A stretch of 64,000 nt of DNA from Novipirellula caenicola (GTDB lineage Bacteria > Planctomycetota > Planctomycetia > Pirellulales > Pirellulaceae): assembly GCF_039545035.1 (NCBI RefSeq), contig NZ_BAABRO010000003.1, forward strand, positions 558,001 to 622,000, given 5' to 3'. Shown here piece after piece: positions 25,216-35,395 of the stretch; positions within the stretch are counted from its first letter, which is position 1, and every line of letters begins with the position of its first letter. The position numbers were made by a program, and so were the translations under genes. Below the pieces are notes generated by a model. The model saw only the letters and a list, made by a program, of their open reading frames with translations, searched no databases and had not been told where the DNA came from.

Positions 25216-26826
25216 CTAGGCAAAGTTATCAACGACACCAACGCCTTGGATACCCGATTGACGCAGTTGGGCCGACAGGGCGTTGATCTCTTCGTTGGTC
25301 GTGTTTTCGATGTCGCGAACAATCATGGCGCTTTCGACAAGGCCTGCGATCAAGCGGGCAACGGGCGTATCGCCCAGCGGACCGTCAATGATCACGAGGT
25401 CATAGTTTTGTTTTAGCGTTTCGATCAGCGTCGCGATCTCGGCCGCAGTTGCCTGGGCATGGGGTTCACTGGGGAACAAGGGAAACAGCGTGACATGATC
25501 TTCGACTGCATGCACCGCGATCTCGCCAAGCGACAGACCGCCCCGTAGCGCATCGAGCCATCCATATTCAACGTCCAAGCTCAGTTCGTCGACTAGCGTC
25601 GGTGTGACCAAGTCGGCGTCGACCAGGGCAACGCGAATGCCGGTTGCCGCCGCGGCCATCGCGACGCCGGTGGCGACGGTGCTGCGGCCTTCTTCGGGAT
25701 GGACGCTGGTGACCAACACGCAGTCCAATCCGGTTTGTACGGCACTCAGCATCTGCTCGGCGACCATTTGAAAGACCTCGCCATCGAAAAATAGCTTGGC
25801 AACGTTGCTGGGAACGTCAAATTGGTCCACTTCCCAAGCCGCTTTCAATTTCACCGCGACGTCACCCGCCACTTTGTCAGCTGCCACTTCGTCTACCAAT
25901 CGAGACGACGTTTCCACTGGTTCGCTCGCTTCGGCGGTGGGCGTCGTGTCGATGGCCGGAGCAGCCGTCACAGGTGCCACTGCTGCGGCGGTGGCTGTTT
26001 TGGGAATGGTTGTTGCCGCCGCTGCAGGTACCGCCGCAGGTGAGGACGTCACGACAGCCGATTGGGATTGCGGCTGGATCGATGCGGTTTCGGTTTGTGG
26101 TTTTTGCTGCTGCGCCGTTCGTGCCGCAGCGGTCTTGCTCGACAACAGACGTTGCAACTCGATGATCGACGCTTCATGCGACGTGGGTTTGGCTGCGGAC
26201 GCTTCGCGATTCGCCTTGGCGTGACCGGCCTGTGGGTTGGTCGGCTGCGTGTTCACTCGCGGTGGGGCGACGTGGGGCGCGGCCGCGATCGGCTTTTCTG
26301 CGGTGGGAGCGGACGTTCGCGTGGCTACTTTCGCGGTCGCTGGTTTTGCAGTGTTTTGCGGTTTGGTGGAGGTCGCTGTTTTTTTGACGTTTTCGTCCAA
26401 CTCGCGTGCAACAAAGGGAGCGAATCCGCCACCGATGATATCGCTGGTACCCGCGTACGATTCGCTGGCAAACGAGGTGATGGTGTGTTGCAGTGATGCC
26501 AGCACGTTGGCATCGGGGATCGGATCCGATTCCGGCTCAGGAAACGACTGCATTGCGTCTTCGGTTTCGGCTGCGATTTCATCGCGTTGATTCGTCACGC
26601 GAATGTCGTTGGCAAAGTGCGGCGCGGGGACGGGAGTGGTCGCCTCATGATCGGCACGGACTTTTTGGTCATCGGCTTCGTCGATCCACCATGTTGCGGG
26701 TGCCGGCGCCGGTGACGGTGACTTCGTTTCCACGCCAGTCGGATTCTGCTGGTGGGACGAATGGGGATCCGCGTTGCGGTTTCGTCGTGCAAAGGCTTTG
26801 ACAAAGGCCTGGTTGTTAGCAGTCAT
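25216..26826 (-). CDS. BY-kinase/CpsD-like ATPase with degenerate P-loop
   Basis: The 536-residue protein has a long disordered first part (about 1-320, rich in Ala, Thr, Pro and Gln) and a C-terminal domain like the bacterial tyrosine kinase/ParA-type ATPases. Walker A, normally PGEGKST, reads HPEEGRST (about 378-385), so the invariant Lys is Arg. Walker A' ALVDADL and Walker B LVIIDGP are present. No C-terminal tyrosine cluster or membrane segment is seen. In exopolysaccharide systems such proteins pair with a membrane partner, and the gene directly upstream encodes a single-pass membrane protein. ATP use and kinase activity are therefore doubtful until tested. Confidence 0.75.
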   Translation of the reverse strand: MTANNQAFVKAFARRNRNADPHSSHQQNPTGVETKSPSPAPAPATWWIDEADDQKVRADHEATTPVPAPHFANDIRVTNQRDEIAAETEDAMQSFPEPESDPIPDANVLASLQHTITSFASESYAGTSDIIGGGFAPFVARELDENVKKTATSTKPQNTAKPATAKVATRTSAPTAEKPIAAAPHVAPPRVNTQPTNPQAGHAKANREASAAKPTSHEASIIELQRLLSSKTAAARTAQQQKPQTETASIQPQSQSAVVTSSPAAVPAAAATTIPKTATAAAVAPVTAAPAIDTTPTAEASEPVETSSRLVDEVAADKVAGDVAVKLKAAWEVDQFDVPSNVAKLFFDGEVFQMVAEQMLSAVQTGLDCVLVTSVHPEEGRSTVATGVAMAAAATGIRVALVDADLVTPTLVDELSLDVEYGWLDALRGGLSLGEIAVHAVEDHVTLFPLFPSEPHAQATAAEIATLIETLKQNYDLVIIDGPLGDTPVARLIAGLVESAMIVRDIENTTNEEINALSAQLRQSGIQGVGVVDNFA

Positions 26827-26902
26827 GGTTCTTACCGAGCGATGAAATTTTGAAGCTTGATGTCGTTTGATGAGGTTGACGCGAGTTCACGACGCGAGTG
26901 AC

Positions 26903-28096
26903 TTAGTTCGGAGCCGGCTGCGATGGCAAGTACTGTTCCCAATTGTGGATGCCACGTGGGGTGGCGGATTCTTGGGGCGTTGCCGGTGCCGGAGCCGTGA
27001 CCGAGGTCGGTTTGGCAGCCGACAAATCAGGTAGCTCGGAATGAGCTGCTGTTCCGCCTGGATTCAGCGTGCCGGAGGGCTCGGAGATCGACGTGGAAAC
27101 GTTTTCAGTTGCCGCCTTGTGCGAATGAACGGTGGCGTTCAGCGCCGCGATCTCGGGATCGATCCCGCCCGGAGTACTGACCGTATTGGCTGGCGTTCCT
27201 GCAGACGATTTTGGATTGTCTTTGGGGGCCGGGATATCAGCAGCGGCGGTTGTGGCAGGCGATGGATCCGGTGACATCAGAGCGACGTTCGGCGTCGCAG
27301 CCGGCGGCTTTGATGATGCGGGTTTTCCATGCGCTGCTAATTTGGCGTCCTTCTCTTCAATCAAGGTGTCATCAATGCCCTTGTCTTCCTCGGCAAACAC
27401 CACCAAATCTTCTGGAGGAAGCAGGTCGGTCATCTGTGAATCCGCGATGGACGGTTCGCTTGTCGATTGCGTCGCTCGGCGGGTTACTTTCACGGCAAAG
27501 ATGATCACAAGCAGCAGCATCGCAATGACCAATGCATTGGCGCTGATCATTTGTTGCCAACTTCGGCTCTTCGGCGGTTCGGCCAGCGTGACGGTCGGAG
27601 CGTTGGGCTTCGCTGCGGGCTCGGGAGCCGCGAAAATCGCGGACGAAATCCCCGCATCCGACGCCATCGTTGGCGTCGAGTTGGAAGCGTTGTACGAGCG
27701 GGAAAGGTTGTGCAAGGCCGCATCGGTCGCCACGGTCGCAGCGGGTGTGTCGCCGCTCGTTGCCACGGTCGCACTGGCTGCGGTATCGGTCAAACTGGCT
27801 GCGGTATGCAGACCGGCGGTGTTTCGCGGGGCTGCTGTGCTTGTATCGCCTCGATGCGAGGTGTTGGCGGTAGAACTCGGCTGCGACGGCGATCCCGTTG
27901 GCAGCACCGCTGCCGCAGACTCCGGCTCGCTAGCGGTCGATGTCGGGGTTGCCAGCTTGCTTGGCGTCAAATTCTTGAGGCTAAACAGCGTCGGTGGCAA
28001 AGCGGTCGTGGCGTGCCCGTCGCCCATCGAGCGTTCGTCTGCCGCTCTGACTGGCGAGCGTTTGACGTCTTGCGTGGCTTTTTGCGAGACGGTCAT
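26903..28096 (-). CDS. Ala/Thr/Pro-rich single-pass membrane protein
   Basis: This 397-residue protein has no recognised domain. About 185 low-complexity cytoplasmic residues come first, then one membrane helix (NALVIAMLLLVIIFAVKV, about 195-215) and a second low-complexity part rich in Pro, Ser and Thr. The start at 28096 has AGGAAGA upstream. It is followed after 76 bases by the BY-kinase-like ATPase gene, whose N-terminal half has the same composition, so the two may form a complex at the membrane. The actual role is unknown. Confidence 0.65.
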   Translation of the reverse strand: MTVSQKATQDVKRSPVRAADERSMGDGHATTALPPTLFSLKNLTPSKLATPTSTASEPESAAAVLPTGSPSQPSSTANTSHRGDTSTAAPRNTAGLHTAASLTDTAASATVATSGDTPAATVATDAALHNLSRSYNASNSTPTMASDAGISSAIFAAPEPAAKPNAPTVTLAEPPKSRSWQQMISANALVIAMLLLVIIFAVKVTRRATQSTSEPSIADSQMTDLLPPEDLVVFAEEDKGIDDTLIEEKDAKLAAHGKPASSKPPAATPNVALMSPDPSPATTAAADIPAPKDNPKSSAGTPANTVSTPGGIDPEIAALNATVHSHKAATENVSTSISEPSGTLNPGGTAAHSELPDLSAAKPTSVTAPAPATPQESATPRGIHNWEQYLPSQPAPN

Positions 28097-28409
28097 GTGA
28101 TCTTCCTGATACACGAGTGCGAGGCGTTTCAAGCGTTACGGACAAACATGGCGAGCCGGGTCGGATCCCCTACAGGACTAGATCGGTACGCGACATGGAT
28201 GATCTTTAGGAATCTGCGGAATAGACAAACTCTGCCGATTGATCAAGATGAAATGACATCTTTTAATGCCAGCAAACCGTAATGCCAGCAAACGAGGGGA
28301 TTTTGCTTGCTGAACGACGCATCACCTTGTGAAACAGCGAACAGGAAACGAAGATACGTGTCCTGGAAATGCCTCCCCTTGCCATTTTTCGCTAAATAAA
28401 CGCGGCGCA
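28097..28409. other. intergenic region before metH
   Basis: The 313-base gap lies between the divergent membrane-protein gene and metH. It holds a 16-base direct repeat, TAATGCCAGCAAACCG then TAATGCCAGCAAACGA, at 28264-28295. I looked for cobalamin or SAM riboswitch landmarks before metH and found none that hold. No coding sequence is supported. Confidence 0.5.
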
Positions 28410-31400
28410 ATGCTTCAATCTGGAACAACTCAATCTGTTATTTCCGAACTCCTCCGCGAGCGGATTCTGCTCCTTGATGGTGCGATGGGGACCATGATCC
28501 AACGTCTTGGGTTGGACGAGGCGGGGGTGCGAGGCGAGCGATTTGCCGATCATGATCCCAAAAAAGATTTGAAGAATTTTTCCGATATTCTTTGTTTGAC
28601 CCATCCCGAGAAGATCACCGCGATCCATGCGGCCTACTACGAAGCGGGCAGCGACATCGTCGAAACCAACTCCTTCGGCGCTTCGCCGGTCGGGATGATC
28701 GAGTTCGGGCTGCCGTTGGAATTGGTCGACGAAATCAACCACGCGGCCGTCGCTTGTGCCCGCAAAGCGGCCGACGAGTGGACCGAGCGGACACCGGATA
28801 AACCGCGTTTTGTCGCCGGATCGATCGGCCCGACCACCAAACAATTGGCGATCAGCACCGAGGAAGACCCGGCTCACCGTGGGGCGACCTTCGAAGAAAT
28901 GGTCGACAGTTATCGAGCTCAGGTCAGTTCGCTCGTGGCCGCCGGCGTCGACATCCTGTTGCCCGAAACCGCTATCGACACGCTCAACCTGAAGGCGTGT
29001 TTGTTCGCGATCCAAGAGTTCTTTAATGCCGGAGGCCGCCGGGTTCCGGTGATGGCCAGCGGCACGTTCGGCGATGGTGGACGTACGTTCGTCAGTGCTC
29101 AAAGCGTCGAAGCGTTTTGGACCGCCATCAATCACTTTCCGCTGCTATCGGTTGGCATGAACTGTGCCCTCGGCCCCGATGTGATGCGGCCTCATATCGA
29201 AGAGCTTTCGCACGTCGCCGAGATCCCGATCTCGTGCCATCCCAATGCTGGATTGCCGAACGAGATGGGCGAATTCGATCTTGGTCCCAAGGCGATGGCC
29301 GACAAGGTGGGTGAATACGCCGACAATGGTTGGTTGAATATTTTGGGCGGATGTTGTGGCACGACTCCGGATCACATCCGCGCGATGGCGGAACGTGTCA
29401 AAGGATGCAAGCCGAAACAGGAAACGCATGGACCGGTTTACACCCGGTTGTCCGGCCAGCTGCCGATGGTGATGCGTCCCGAAATCCCCTTCACCATGAT
29501 CGGCGAACGAACCAACGTTGCTGGTAGTAAAAAGTTTGCTCGTTTGATCCGCGAAGACAAATTCGAGGAAGCGGTCGACATTGCCCGCGAGCAAGTGGAA
29601 AACGGTGCCACGATCATCGACGTCAACTTTGACGAAGGGATGCTCGATGGCGTCGCGTCGATGGAGCGTTTTTTACGGCTGATCGCGGGCGATGGCGTGG
29701 TGGCGGCTGTTCCGGTGATGATCGACAGCAGTAAATGGGAAGTGCTCGAAGCGGGACTGCGTAACGTTCAAGGGAAAGCGATCGTCAACTCGATTTCGCT
29801 CAAAGACGGCGAGGAAGAGTTCCTGCGTCGGGCGCGTTTGGTTCGCCAATACGGTGCCGCCGCGGTCGTCATGGCATTTGACGAAGAAGGCCAAGCCGCC
29901 GACGAAGAGAGCAAGGTGCGGATCTGTAAACGCGCCTACGATCTGCTGACTCAAAAGATCAACTTCCCACCCGAAGACATCATCTTTGACCCGAACATCC
30001 TGACCGTTGCGACGGGAATGGAAGAGCACAACAATTACGCCGTTGACTTTATCAACGCCGTTGCGCGAATCAAGAAAGAATGTCCCGGTGCAAAGACGAG
30101 CGGCGGAGTTAGTAACATCAGCTTCAGCTTCCGCGGAAACGATCCCGTTCGTGAAGCGATCCACAGCGCGTTCCTGTTCCACGCCATCAAGGCTGGCTTG
30201 GACATGGGGATCGTCAATGCGGGACAGTTGGAAGTTTACGAAGAGGTGCCCAAGGATCTGCTCGAGCATGTCGAGGATGTGCTGCTCAATCGTCGTCCCG
30301 ACGCGACCGACCGGATGCTTGAATTTGCTGAAACTGTCAAAGGCGGCGGCAAAAAGAAATCGGGCGAAGATCTCTCGTGGCGTGAACAGCCGGTCGCCAA
30401 GCGGATTGAACACGCACTGATCAAAGGAATCGACAAGTACATCACCGAGGACACCGAAGAGGCTCGGCAGCACTTTGACAAGTGCTTGCAAGTCATCGAG
30501 GGACCGTTAATGGACGGCATGAAAATCGTCGGTGATCTGTTTGGTGCGGGCAAGATGTTCTTGCCACAAGTCGTCAAAAGTGCACGTGTGATGAAGAAGG
30601 CGGTGGCCTATTTGGAACCGTACATGGACGAGGAAAAACGGCTTGCGGGAACCGAAAATGATGCCGCGCGAGGCAAGTTTTTGATCGCCACGGTCAAGGG
30701 CGACGTGCACGATATCGGTAAAAATATCGTCGGCGTGGTGCTGCAGTGCAATAACTACGAAGTCATCGACCTAGGCGTCATGGTGTCGGCCGAAAAGATT
30801 CTCGAAGAAGCGGTCAAACAGAACGTGGACATGATTGGGCTGAGCGGTCTGATCACGCCAAGTCTTGATGAGATGACGCACGTCGCACGCGAGATGAAAC
30901 GAGCCGGAATGACGATGCCGTTGTTGGTCGGGGGTGCCACGACCAGCGCCAAGCATACCGCGGTCAAAATCTGTCCTGCCTACGATGGACCGGTGATCCA
31001 TGTGCTCGACGCCAGCCGCAGTGTGAATGTCGTTGAACGGTTGCTGAGTAAAGAGCATCGTGACGAGTTTATTGCCAAAAACGTCGAAGAACAGAAGAAG
31101 TTGGTCGCCAGTTTCCGCGATCGACAACAAAAATTGGTGCCGTACGCCGAAGCATTCGAGAAACGATTCGCAACCGATTGGGCCAACGTGCAAATCGATA
31201 AGCCTTCGTTTACCGGCGTGAAAGTGTTGAAGGACTTTCCGCTCTCCGAGATTCGGCCGTACATCGATTGGTCGCCGTTCTTCATGACCTGGGAATTGAA
31301 AGGCAAGTATCCCAAGATTTTCGATGATGCCGTGGTCGGCGAAGAAGCCAAGAAAATCTATGACGATGCGAACGCGTTGATGGATCAAGTCATTGCCGAT

Positions 31401-32114
31401 GGATCGCTAACCGCCAATGCCGCCTATGCGTTCTGGCCTGCGGCCAGCGACGGAGACGACGTGATTCTCTATACCGATGAATCACGCAGCAAGGAATTGT
31501 CGCGGTTCCATTTCTTGCGTCAGCAGTGGGAACGCAAGGGGCAAAAAGATTATCGATCGCTGGCCGACTACATCGCGCCGGTCGACAGTGGTCGTGAAGA
31601 TTACATCGGTGGCTTTGTTGTCACCGCTGGGATTGGCGCCGATGAGTTGGCCAAGAAATTCCGAGCGGAACTGGACGATTACAAAGCGATCATGGTTCAA
31701 GCGGTCGCCGACCGATTCGCCGAAGCCTTTGCTGAATTGCTGCACGAACGTGCTCGGGCGGATTGGGGGTTTGGCCAAAACGAAGGGCTTGATAAAGACG
31801 ACTTGATCAGCGAGAAGTATCGCGGCATTCGTCCGGCCGCCGGCTATCCCGCATGTCCGGATCACACCGAAAAGCGAACGCTGTTTGATTTGCTTGATGC
31901 CGAGAAGAACACCGGAGTCGAGTTGACATCGAGCTATGCGATGTACCCCGGTGCGGCGGTCAGTGGTTTGTATTTCGGTCATCCCGAATCGCGATACTTC
32001 ACGGTCGACCGAATGACCAAGGACCAGATCGAAGCGTACGCCAAGCGAAAAGGCAAGCCACTTTCGGAAATCGAGCGTTGGCTCAGCCCGAACCTTGCCT
32101 ACGAACCCGAATAA
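28410..32114 (+). CDS. metH: cobalamin-dependent methionine synthase
   Basis: The 1234-residue enzyme has the full MetH domain order. The homocysteine-binding domain (about 10-330) has [11 protein letters not shown] and zinc ligands in GMNCALGP and GGCCGTT. The pterin domain (about 350-640) starts at [21 protein letters not shown]. The cap and B12-binding domains (about 650-890) contain [11 protein letters not shown], with the cobalt-ligating His, and [13 protein letters not shown]. The C-terminal activation domain (about 900-1234) has [12 protein letters not shown]. It transfers a methyl group from methyltetrahydrofolate to homocysteine. The start at 28410 fits the family N-terminus, though the ribosome binding site is weak. 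It stands alone. Confidence 0.97.
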   Translation: MLQSGTTQSVISELLRERILLLDGAMGTMIQRLGLDEAGVRGERFADHDPKKDLKNFSDILCLTHPEKITAIHAAYYEAGSDIVETNSFGASPVGMIEFGLPLELVDEINHAAVACARKAADEWTERTPDKPRFVAGSIGPTTKQLAISTEEDPAHRGATFEEMVDSYRAQVSSLVAAGVDILLPETAIDTLNLKACLFAIQEFFNAGGRRVPVMASGTFGDGGRTFVSAQSVEAFWTAINHFPLLSVGMNCALGPDVMRPHIEELSHVAEIPISCHPNAGLPNEMGEFDLGPKAMADKVGEYADNGWLNILGGCCGTTPDHIRAMAERVKGCKPKQETHGPVYTRLSGQLPMVMRPEIPFTMIGERTNVAGSKKFARLIREDKFEEAVDIAREQVENGATIIDVNFDEGMLDGVASMERFLRLIAGDGVVAAVPVMIDSSKWEVLEAGLRNVQGKAIVNSISLKDGEEEFLRRARLVRQYGAAAVVMAFDEEGQAADEESKVRICKRAYDLLTQKINFPPEDIIFDPNILTVATGMEEHNNYAVDFINAVARIKKECPGAKTSGGVSNISFSFRGNDPVREAIHSAFLFHAIKAGLDMGIVNAGQLEVYEEVPKDLLEHVEDVLLNRRPDATDRMLEFAETVKGGGKKKSGEDLSWREQPVAKRIEHALIKGIDKYITEDTEEARQHFDKCLQVIEGPLMDGMKIVGDLFGAGKMFLPQVVKSARVMKKAVAYLEPYMDEEKRLAGTENDAARGKFLIATVKGDVHDIGKNIVGVVLQCNNYEVIDLGVMVSAEKILEEAVKQNVDMIGLSGLITPSLDEMTHVAREMKRAGMTMPLLVGGATTSAKHTAVKICPAYDGPVIHVLDASRSVNVVERLLSKEHRDEFIAKNVEEQKKLVASFRDRQQKLVPYAEAFEKRFATDWANVQIDKPSFTGVKVLKDFPLSEIRPYIDWSPFFMTWELKGKYPKIFDDAVVGEEAKKIYDDANALMDQVIADGSLTANAAYAFWPAASDGDDVILYTDESRSKELSRFHFLRQQWERKGQKDYRSLADYIAPVDSGREDYIGGFVVTAGIGADELAKKFRAELDDYKAIMVQAVADRFAEAFAELLHERARADWGFGQNEGLDKDDLISEKYRGIRPAAGYPACPDHTEKRTLFDLLDAEKNTGVELTSSYAMYPGAAVSGLYFGHPESRYFTVDRMTKDQIEAYAKRKGKPLSEIERWLSPNLAYEPE

Positions 32115-32187
32115 GGTGTCGCCATTCGACGTGGGATATGCTTCGAGCCGGTCATGACAATTGTGGGACTTCAAGCACACTACCTCA

Positions 32188-32204
32188 ACAGGCTGGCAGC
32201 CTGT
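32188..32204. repeat. palindrome ACAGGCTG-G-CAGCCTGT
   Basis: A perfect 8-base inverted repeat with a one-base centre lies in the convergent gap between metH and the nitroreductase gene. The arms share AGGCT/AGCCT and the CTGTG edge with the element at 50920-50955, suggesting a dispersed family. No T-run follows, so terminator function is uncertain. Confidence 0.5.
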
Positions 32205-32214
32205 GCTACGGCGA

Positions 32215-32790
32215 TCATTCGCGGACCCAGCGAACTTTTGCGTCGATTTCGCCGCGACTGCTGTCGGGCCAATCGCCTTGGGGGTAACCGAGATAAAACA
32301 GGCCCAATGCGTGGTCGTTCTCGTCGAGTCCGATGTAATCACGCATCGCCGTGCTGGTGGCGGCGACATTGGTCGACCAGAAACCGCCCAGTCCATGGGC
32401 GGTTGCGGTCAGGTGCATGTTTTGCACCGCACAAGCGACCGCCAATAGTTCATCCAGCAACGAGATCTTTTCGCTCGCTTGGCGTTTCATGCCAATCGCG
32501 ATCACAACCGGAGCACAGGTGGCGTTGACTCGCATCCCGTCGTATTTCTTCTGCTTGAACGTATCCTCGGTGGTCAGGCTCTTGTAGGTTTCGGCCAGGA
32601 ACTCGGCCAAGCGAACGCGAGCATCGCCGCTGAACACGGTGAACCGCCAAGGCTCGGTCATCCCATGCGTGGGTGCCCAGTTTGCATTTTCGAGCAATTC
32701 GCGAACGATACTCTCGTCCACCTCGCGGTCAGAATATTGCGTCGGTTTAATCGTCCGCCGCTGACGAATCACTTGGCTAACAGGAAGCAT
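32215..32790 (-). CDS. nitroreductase family protein
   Basis: The 191-residue flavoprotein opens with VIRQRRTIKPTQYSDREV, the FMN-binding RRT(I/S) motif, continues with ANWAPTHGMTEPWRFTVF and ends with LGLFYLGYP, all typical of the nitroreductase family (YdjA-like by length). Such enzymes reduce nitro compounds or quinones with NAD(P)H using FMN. It is transcribed alone, convergent with metH. The physiological substrate is unknown. Confidence 0.87.
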   Translation of the reverse strand: MLPVSQVIRQRRTIKPTQYSDREVDESIVRELLENANWAPTHGMTEPWRFTVFSGDARVRLAEFLAETYKSLTTEDTFKQKKYDGMRVNATCAPVVIAIGMKRQASEKISLLDELLAVACAVQNMHLTATAHGLGGFWSTNVAATSTAMRDYIGLDENDHALGLFYLGYPQGDWPDSSRGEIDAKVRWVRE

Positions 32791-32992
32791 CGAAGGGCCG
32801 TTCGGTAAGAAAGTCGGTTGTCATTCAGCAAGTCGCCGTTTTACCCGATTTCGCCCGTCGCGTTTAGCTAAGGTGCAATACGTTCTCACCGAAAGTTGGT
32901 TACGCAAAGTAAAAAAAACGCAACGTCAAACCCGACACGTCGGGTGGGGATTGAGGCGGATCGGCGTGCGGAGCGAGGATGACAACAGGTCG

Positions 32993-35050
32993 CTACTTTA
33001 GCTTCCATGTTTCGTCGAAGAATCCGGCGTCGACGACCTTGCCGGGCCATAACGCGTCGGCCGGAGTGCGAACGTCGATGATCGCCCAGTCGGGAAGCTT
33101 GGGGACTTGGCGTGCGTTGTTTAGATAGGCGTACTCGCGATACGTAAACCCGCTGTTGATGACCACGTAGCGGTCTGGATTCTTGGGGTTGGGATAGATC
33201 ATTACTGGCGCGTGATGAGCTGCATCAACATGTTTGTCTTGCCCAACCTTCACGCTGCTTTGGTCTTCGCTCCACTGGATGGGAAGTTCGTGGTGGATCG
33301 ATTTCAGAAACGCGTTGCTTGAAGGATCTCCGAACACGATCAAGTGGCTGGTCGCGATATCCTCGTCGCTGATTTCAGTGTCTTGCTTGACGATCGCATC
33401 GCCGCGGAATTGGCGACGCCACTCACGCACCAAATGATCGAGTTCCGATTTTGCCCAGGCATCGGTCACGGGGTGAAGTCCTTTGCCGCTGGGGGCAACA
33501 ATAATAAATCGATCCATGAACGCGTCATCGATTGGTCCTTGTACCCCATGTCGTTTTGCGATGCTTGAGGTGGTGGGACGTGATCCAATTTTCCACTGAT
33601 CGCCATCGCGATGGATTTGACAGTGCCACGAGCGGTCGGATTCCGGTCGCGGGGCCACCAGGATTTGCCGGTTCGCCCCGGTTTCGCTGTCATTGTCCGT
33701 GCTGAAGTCGACGATCTCGATTTGCACCGGTTGTCGAGGATGAAACGGAGCGTCGCCTGCGGCCAGATCAAACCGAATCCCTCGCACGCCATCAACGGTG
33801 ACGCGAACGGTGTTTTCCGAAGCGGATAACTTGGCGGTGACGGTTGCCTGGTTCCAGTGCTCAGCTAGTTCATCAACGGTCAGCCAGAACGAGCGGTTGT
33901 AACGAAGTGTGTAGGTGGTGAAGTCGATTGCGGTAGGGACCCGGTCACGCCCTCGATCCGCAAGATTGGCAAGTTTGCTCTCGATGGTCGTTAGCGAATC
34001 CGGGTGAATTGCGTGCTTGGTTTGAGGGCCAATCAAGTGCGTTAGCTTCAATCCTTGCTCGCCCATCGCTTGTTCCATCATGTCGGCGGCTTGTTTCTGG
34101 ATATCCAGTTCACCGCTGTAAGCGATCGTTGGCACGTTGAACAGGTTGTTCGCGTAACCGGTGCAATCATACAATTGCCACAGCTTTTTCTCGTACCAAG
34201 TCGGCGTCAAGGTTTCACCTTGGAACGATTTCAAGAATTCCGGAGTTTCGGAGAATCCGGCACCAGGCGTAGCAGCAAAAAATCGGCCGGGATAGTGCAC
34301 CGCGAATTGCCAACAGCCTGCTCCGCCCATCGAGAATCCACGAATGCTGATGCGGTCTTCGTCGACTCGATATTGCGATTTCGCGTGCTCAAGGGCTTCG
34401 AGTACATCAATTTCGCCAGCGAACTTGAATGCGTTGCTGTAGCGACCATAGGGATGCACAACGAGCGTATCAGCGGGCGAGATACGGCCGACGCGGTTCA
34501 TTCGTTCGTGAATGAAGAGCGATTCGGTGGATCGTTCACCGCGTCCGTGTAACCACACGTCGGTCCGATACTCGGCGGCTCCGGTGAATGAATACGACTC
34601 GGGGACGACGACCCCATAGGGCTGGACCGTGTCGTCGATTCGCGATTGGAATCCTCGTACGACCAAGCCGGTTTGCTGCGTCCACGGAGCGTCTCCGTTT
34701 TGCAACGCCTCAGCACGAGCATGTCCTTCGGCCAAGACTTCCTTTGCTTTGGCAACGTCATTTTTGTGGAACAGTTCACGGTGAGAGATGGCATCGCGGA
34801 TGGCTCGCGAGAAAATCTCGACATCCGGTATCAGCGATTGCGTTTTTGTGTCTTTCGATTTGCGAAGCTGGTCGATTTTTGCATTTAGCTTTGCCAAGCC
34901 GTCTTCGAGTTCGTTTCGATCGGGCTGGCTCAGTTCGATCCCAACGGGAGGAACCGGACGAACTTGGTCGGCGACGTTATCGCCGGGACCATCGGCGAGG
35001 GCGGTGGAGATCAGTAGCAAGAGGACCAGAAAGAGAGCGGTGCTTCGCAT
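32993..35050 (-). CDS. large secreted esterase/prolyl-oligopeptidase-like hydrolase
   Basis: The product has 685 residues. The start at 35050 gives a signal peptide (MRSTALFLVLLLLISTALA); an ATG at 35059 is equally possible. A coiled-coil segment (about 40-110) precedes an alpha/beta hydrolase domain (about 130-400) with nucleophile elbow GFSMGG. Asp in YSGELD and His in TKHAIHP can complete the triad. The C-terminal 280 residues form beta-rich domains ending in a segment seen in other planctomycete hydrolases. It is probably periplasmic and acts on polysaccharide esters or peptides. Five octamer repeats lie immediately upstream of the start. Confidence 0.8.
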   Translation of the reverse strand: MRSTALFLVLLLLISTALADGPGDNVADQVRPVPPVGIELSQPDRNELEDGLAKLNAKIDQLRKSKDTKTQSLIPDVEIFSRAIRDAISHRELFHKNDVAKAKEVLAEGHARAEALQNGDAPWTQQTGLVVRGFQSRIDDTVQPYGVVVPESYSFTGAAEYRTDVWLHGRGERSTESLFIHERMNRVGRISPADTLVVHPYGRYSNAFKFAGEIDVLEALEHAKSQYRVDEDRISIRGFSMGGAGCWQFAVHYPGRFFAATPGAGFSETPEFLKSFQGETLTPTWYEKKLWQLYDCTGYANNLFNVPTIAYSGELDIQKQAADMMEQAMGEQGLKLTHLIGPQTKHAIHPDSLTTIESKLANLADRGRDRVPTAIDFTTYTLRYNRSFWLTVDELAEHWNQATVTAKLSASENTVRVTVDGVRGIRFDLAAGDAPFHPRQPVQIEIVDFSTDNDSETGANRQILVAPRPESDRSWHCQIHRDGDQWKIGSRPTTSSIAKRHGVQGPIDDAFMDRFIIVAPSGKGLHPVTDAWAKSELDHLVREWRRQFRGDAIVKQDTEISDEDIATSHLIVFGDPSSNAFLKSIHHELPIQWSEDQSSVKVGQDKHVDAAHHAPVMIYPNPKNPDRYVVINSGFTYREYAYLNNARQVPKLPDWAIIDVRTPADALWPGKVVDAGFFDETWKLK

Positions 35051-35395
35051 GGGGGGCATTGGGTGGGAGAGTGGGAGAGTGGGAGAGTGGGAGAGTGGGA
35101 GGCAATTGTAATCCAACGTGATCGCGTCTTCAGCCGTGGGGGGCATGGTCGGCTGCGTAAAAAAAGTGAACCATTTGGCGAGTCGCTGCGTCTAAGTTCT
35201 CAATCCCCAGGCTCTGACCGCGCGGTATTGCTGTTGTATGGCTGCCGCATTCCACGATTTCTCTTAAAATCGCAAGCGGTATTTGGTGCGTTTCAGCCCA
35301 ATCGGATGCCTGACGAGCACTTTCTGTGTCGTAAGAGACCGCCGGTCTCCACAGATGGAGTGTTCGGAACCTATCAATCGGATATTCTTTTCTGA
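35051..35395. other. divergent gap between esterase and rnr genes
   Basis: This 345-base gap holds the promoters of two divergent genes and the octamer repeat at 35063-35102. An antisense frame of 92 codons at 35130-35408 overlaps the rnr start and shows no family features. Nothing else was recognised. Confidence 0.5.
35063..35102. repeat. five tandem GTGGGAGA octamers
   Basis: The unit GTGGGAGA occurs four times exactly and once as GTGGGAGG. It starts 13 bases before the esterase start codon on the minus strand, where it reads TCTCCCAC and replaces a normal ribosome binding site. Loss or gain of units would change promoter or leader spacing. Confidence 0.85.

Noticed and set aside
27132-28100. 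Antisense frame of over 300 codons opposite the membrane protein gene
   Set aside because: It mirrors an Ala/Thr-rich low-complexity gene; the sense strand has the ribosome binding site and membrane helix.
28097-28409. Cobalamin or SAM riboswitch before metH
   Set aside because: GCTAAATAAA near the start codon recalled a SAM-II element, but no matching stem and no B12-box sequence were found.
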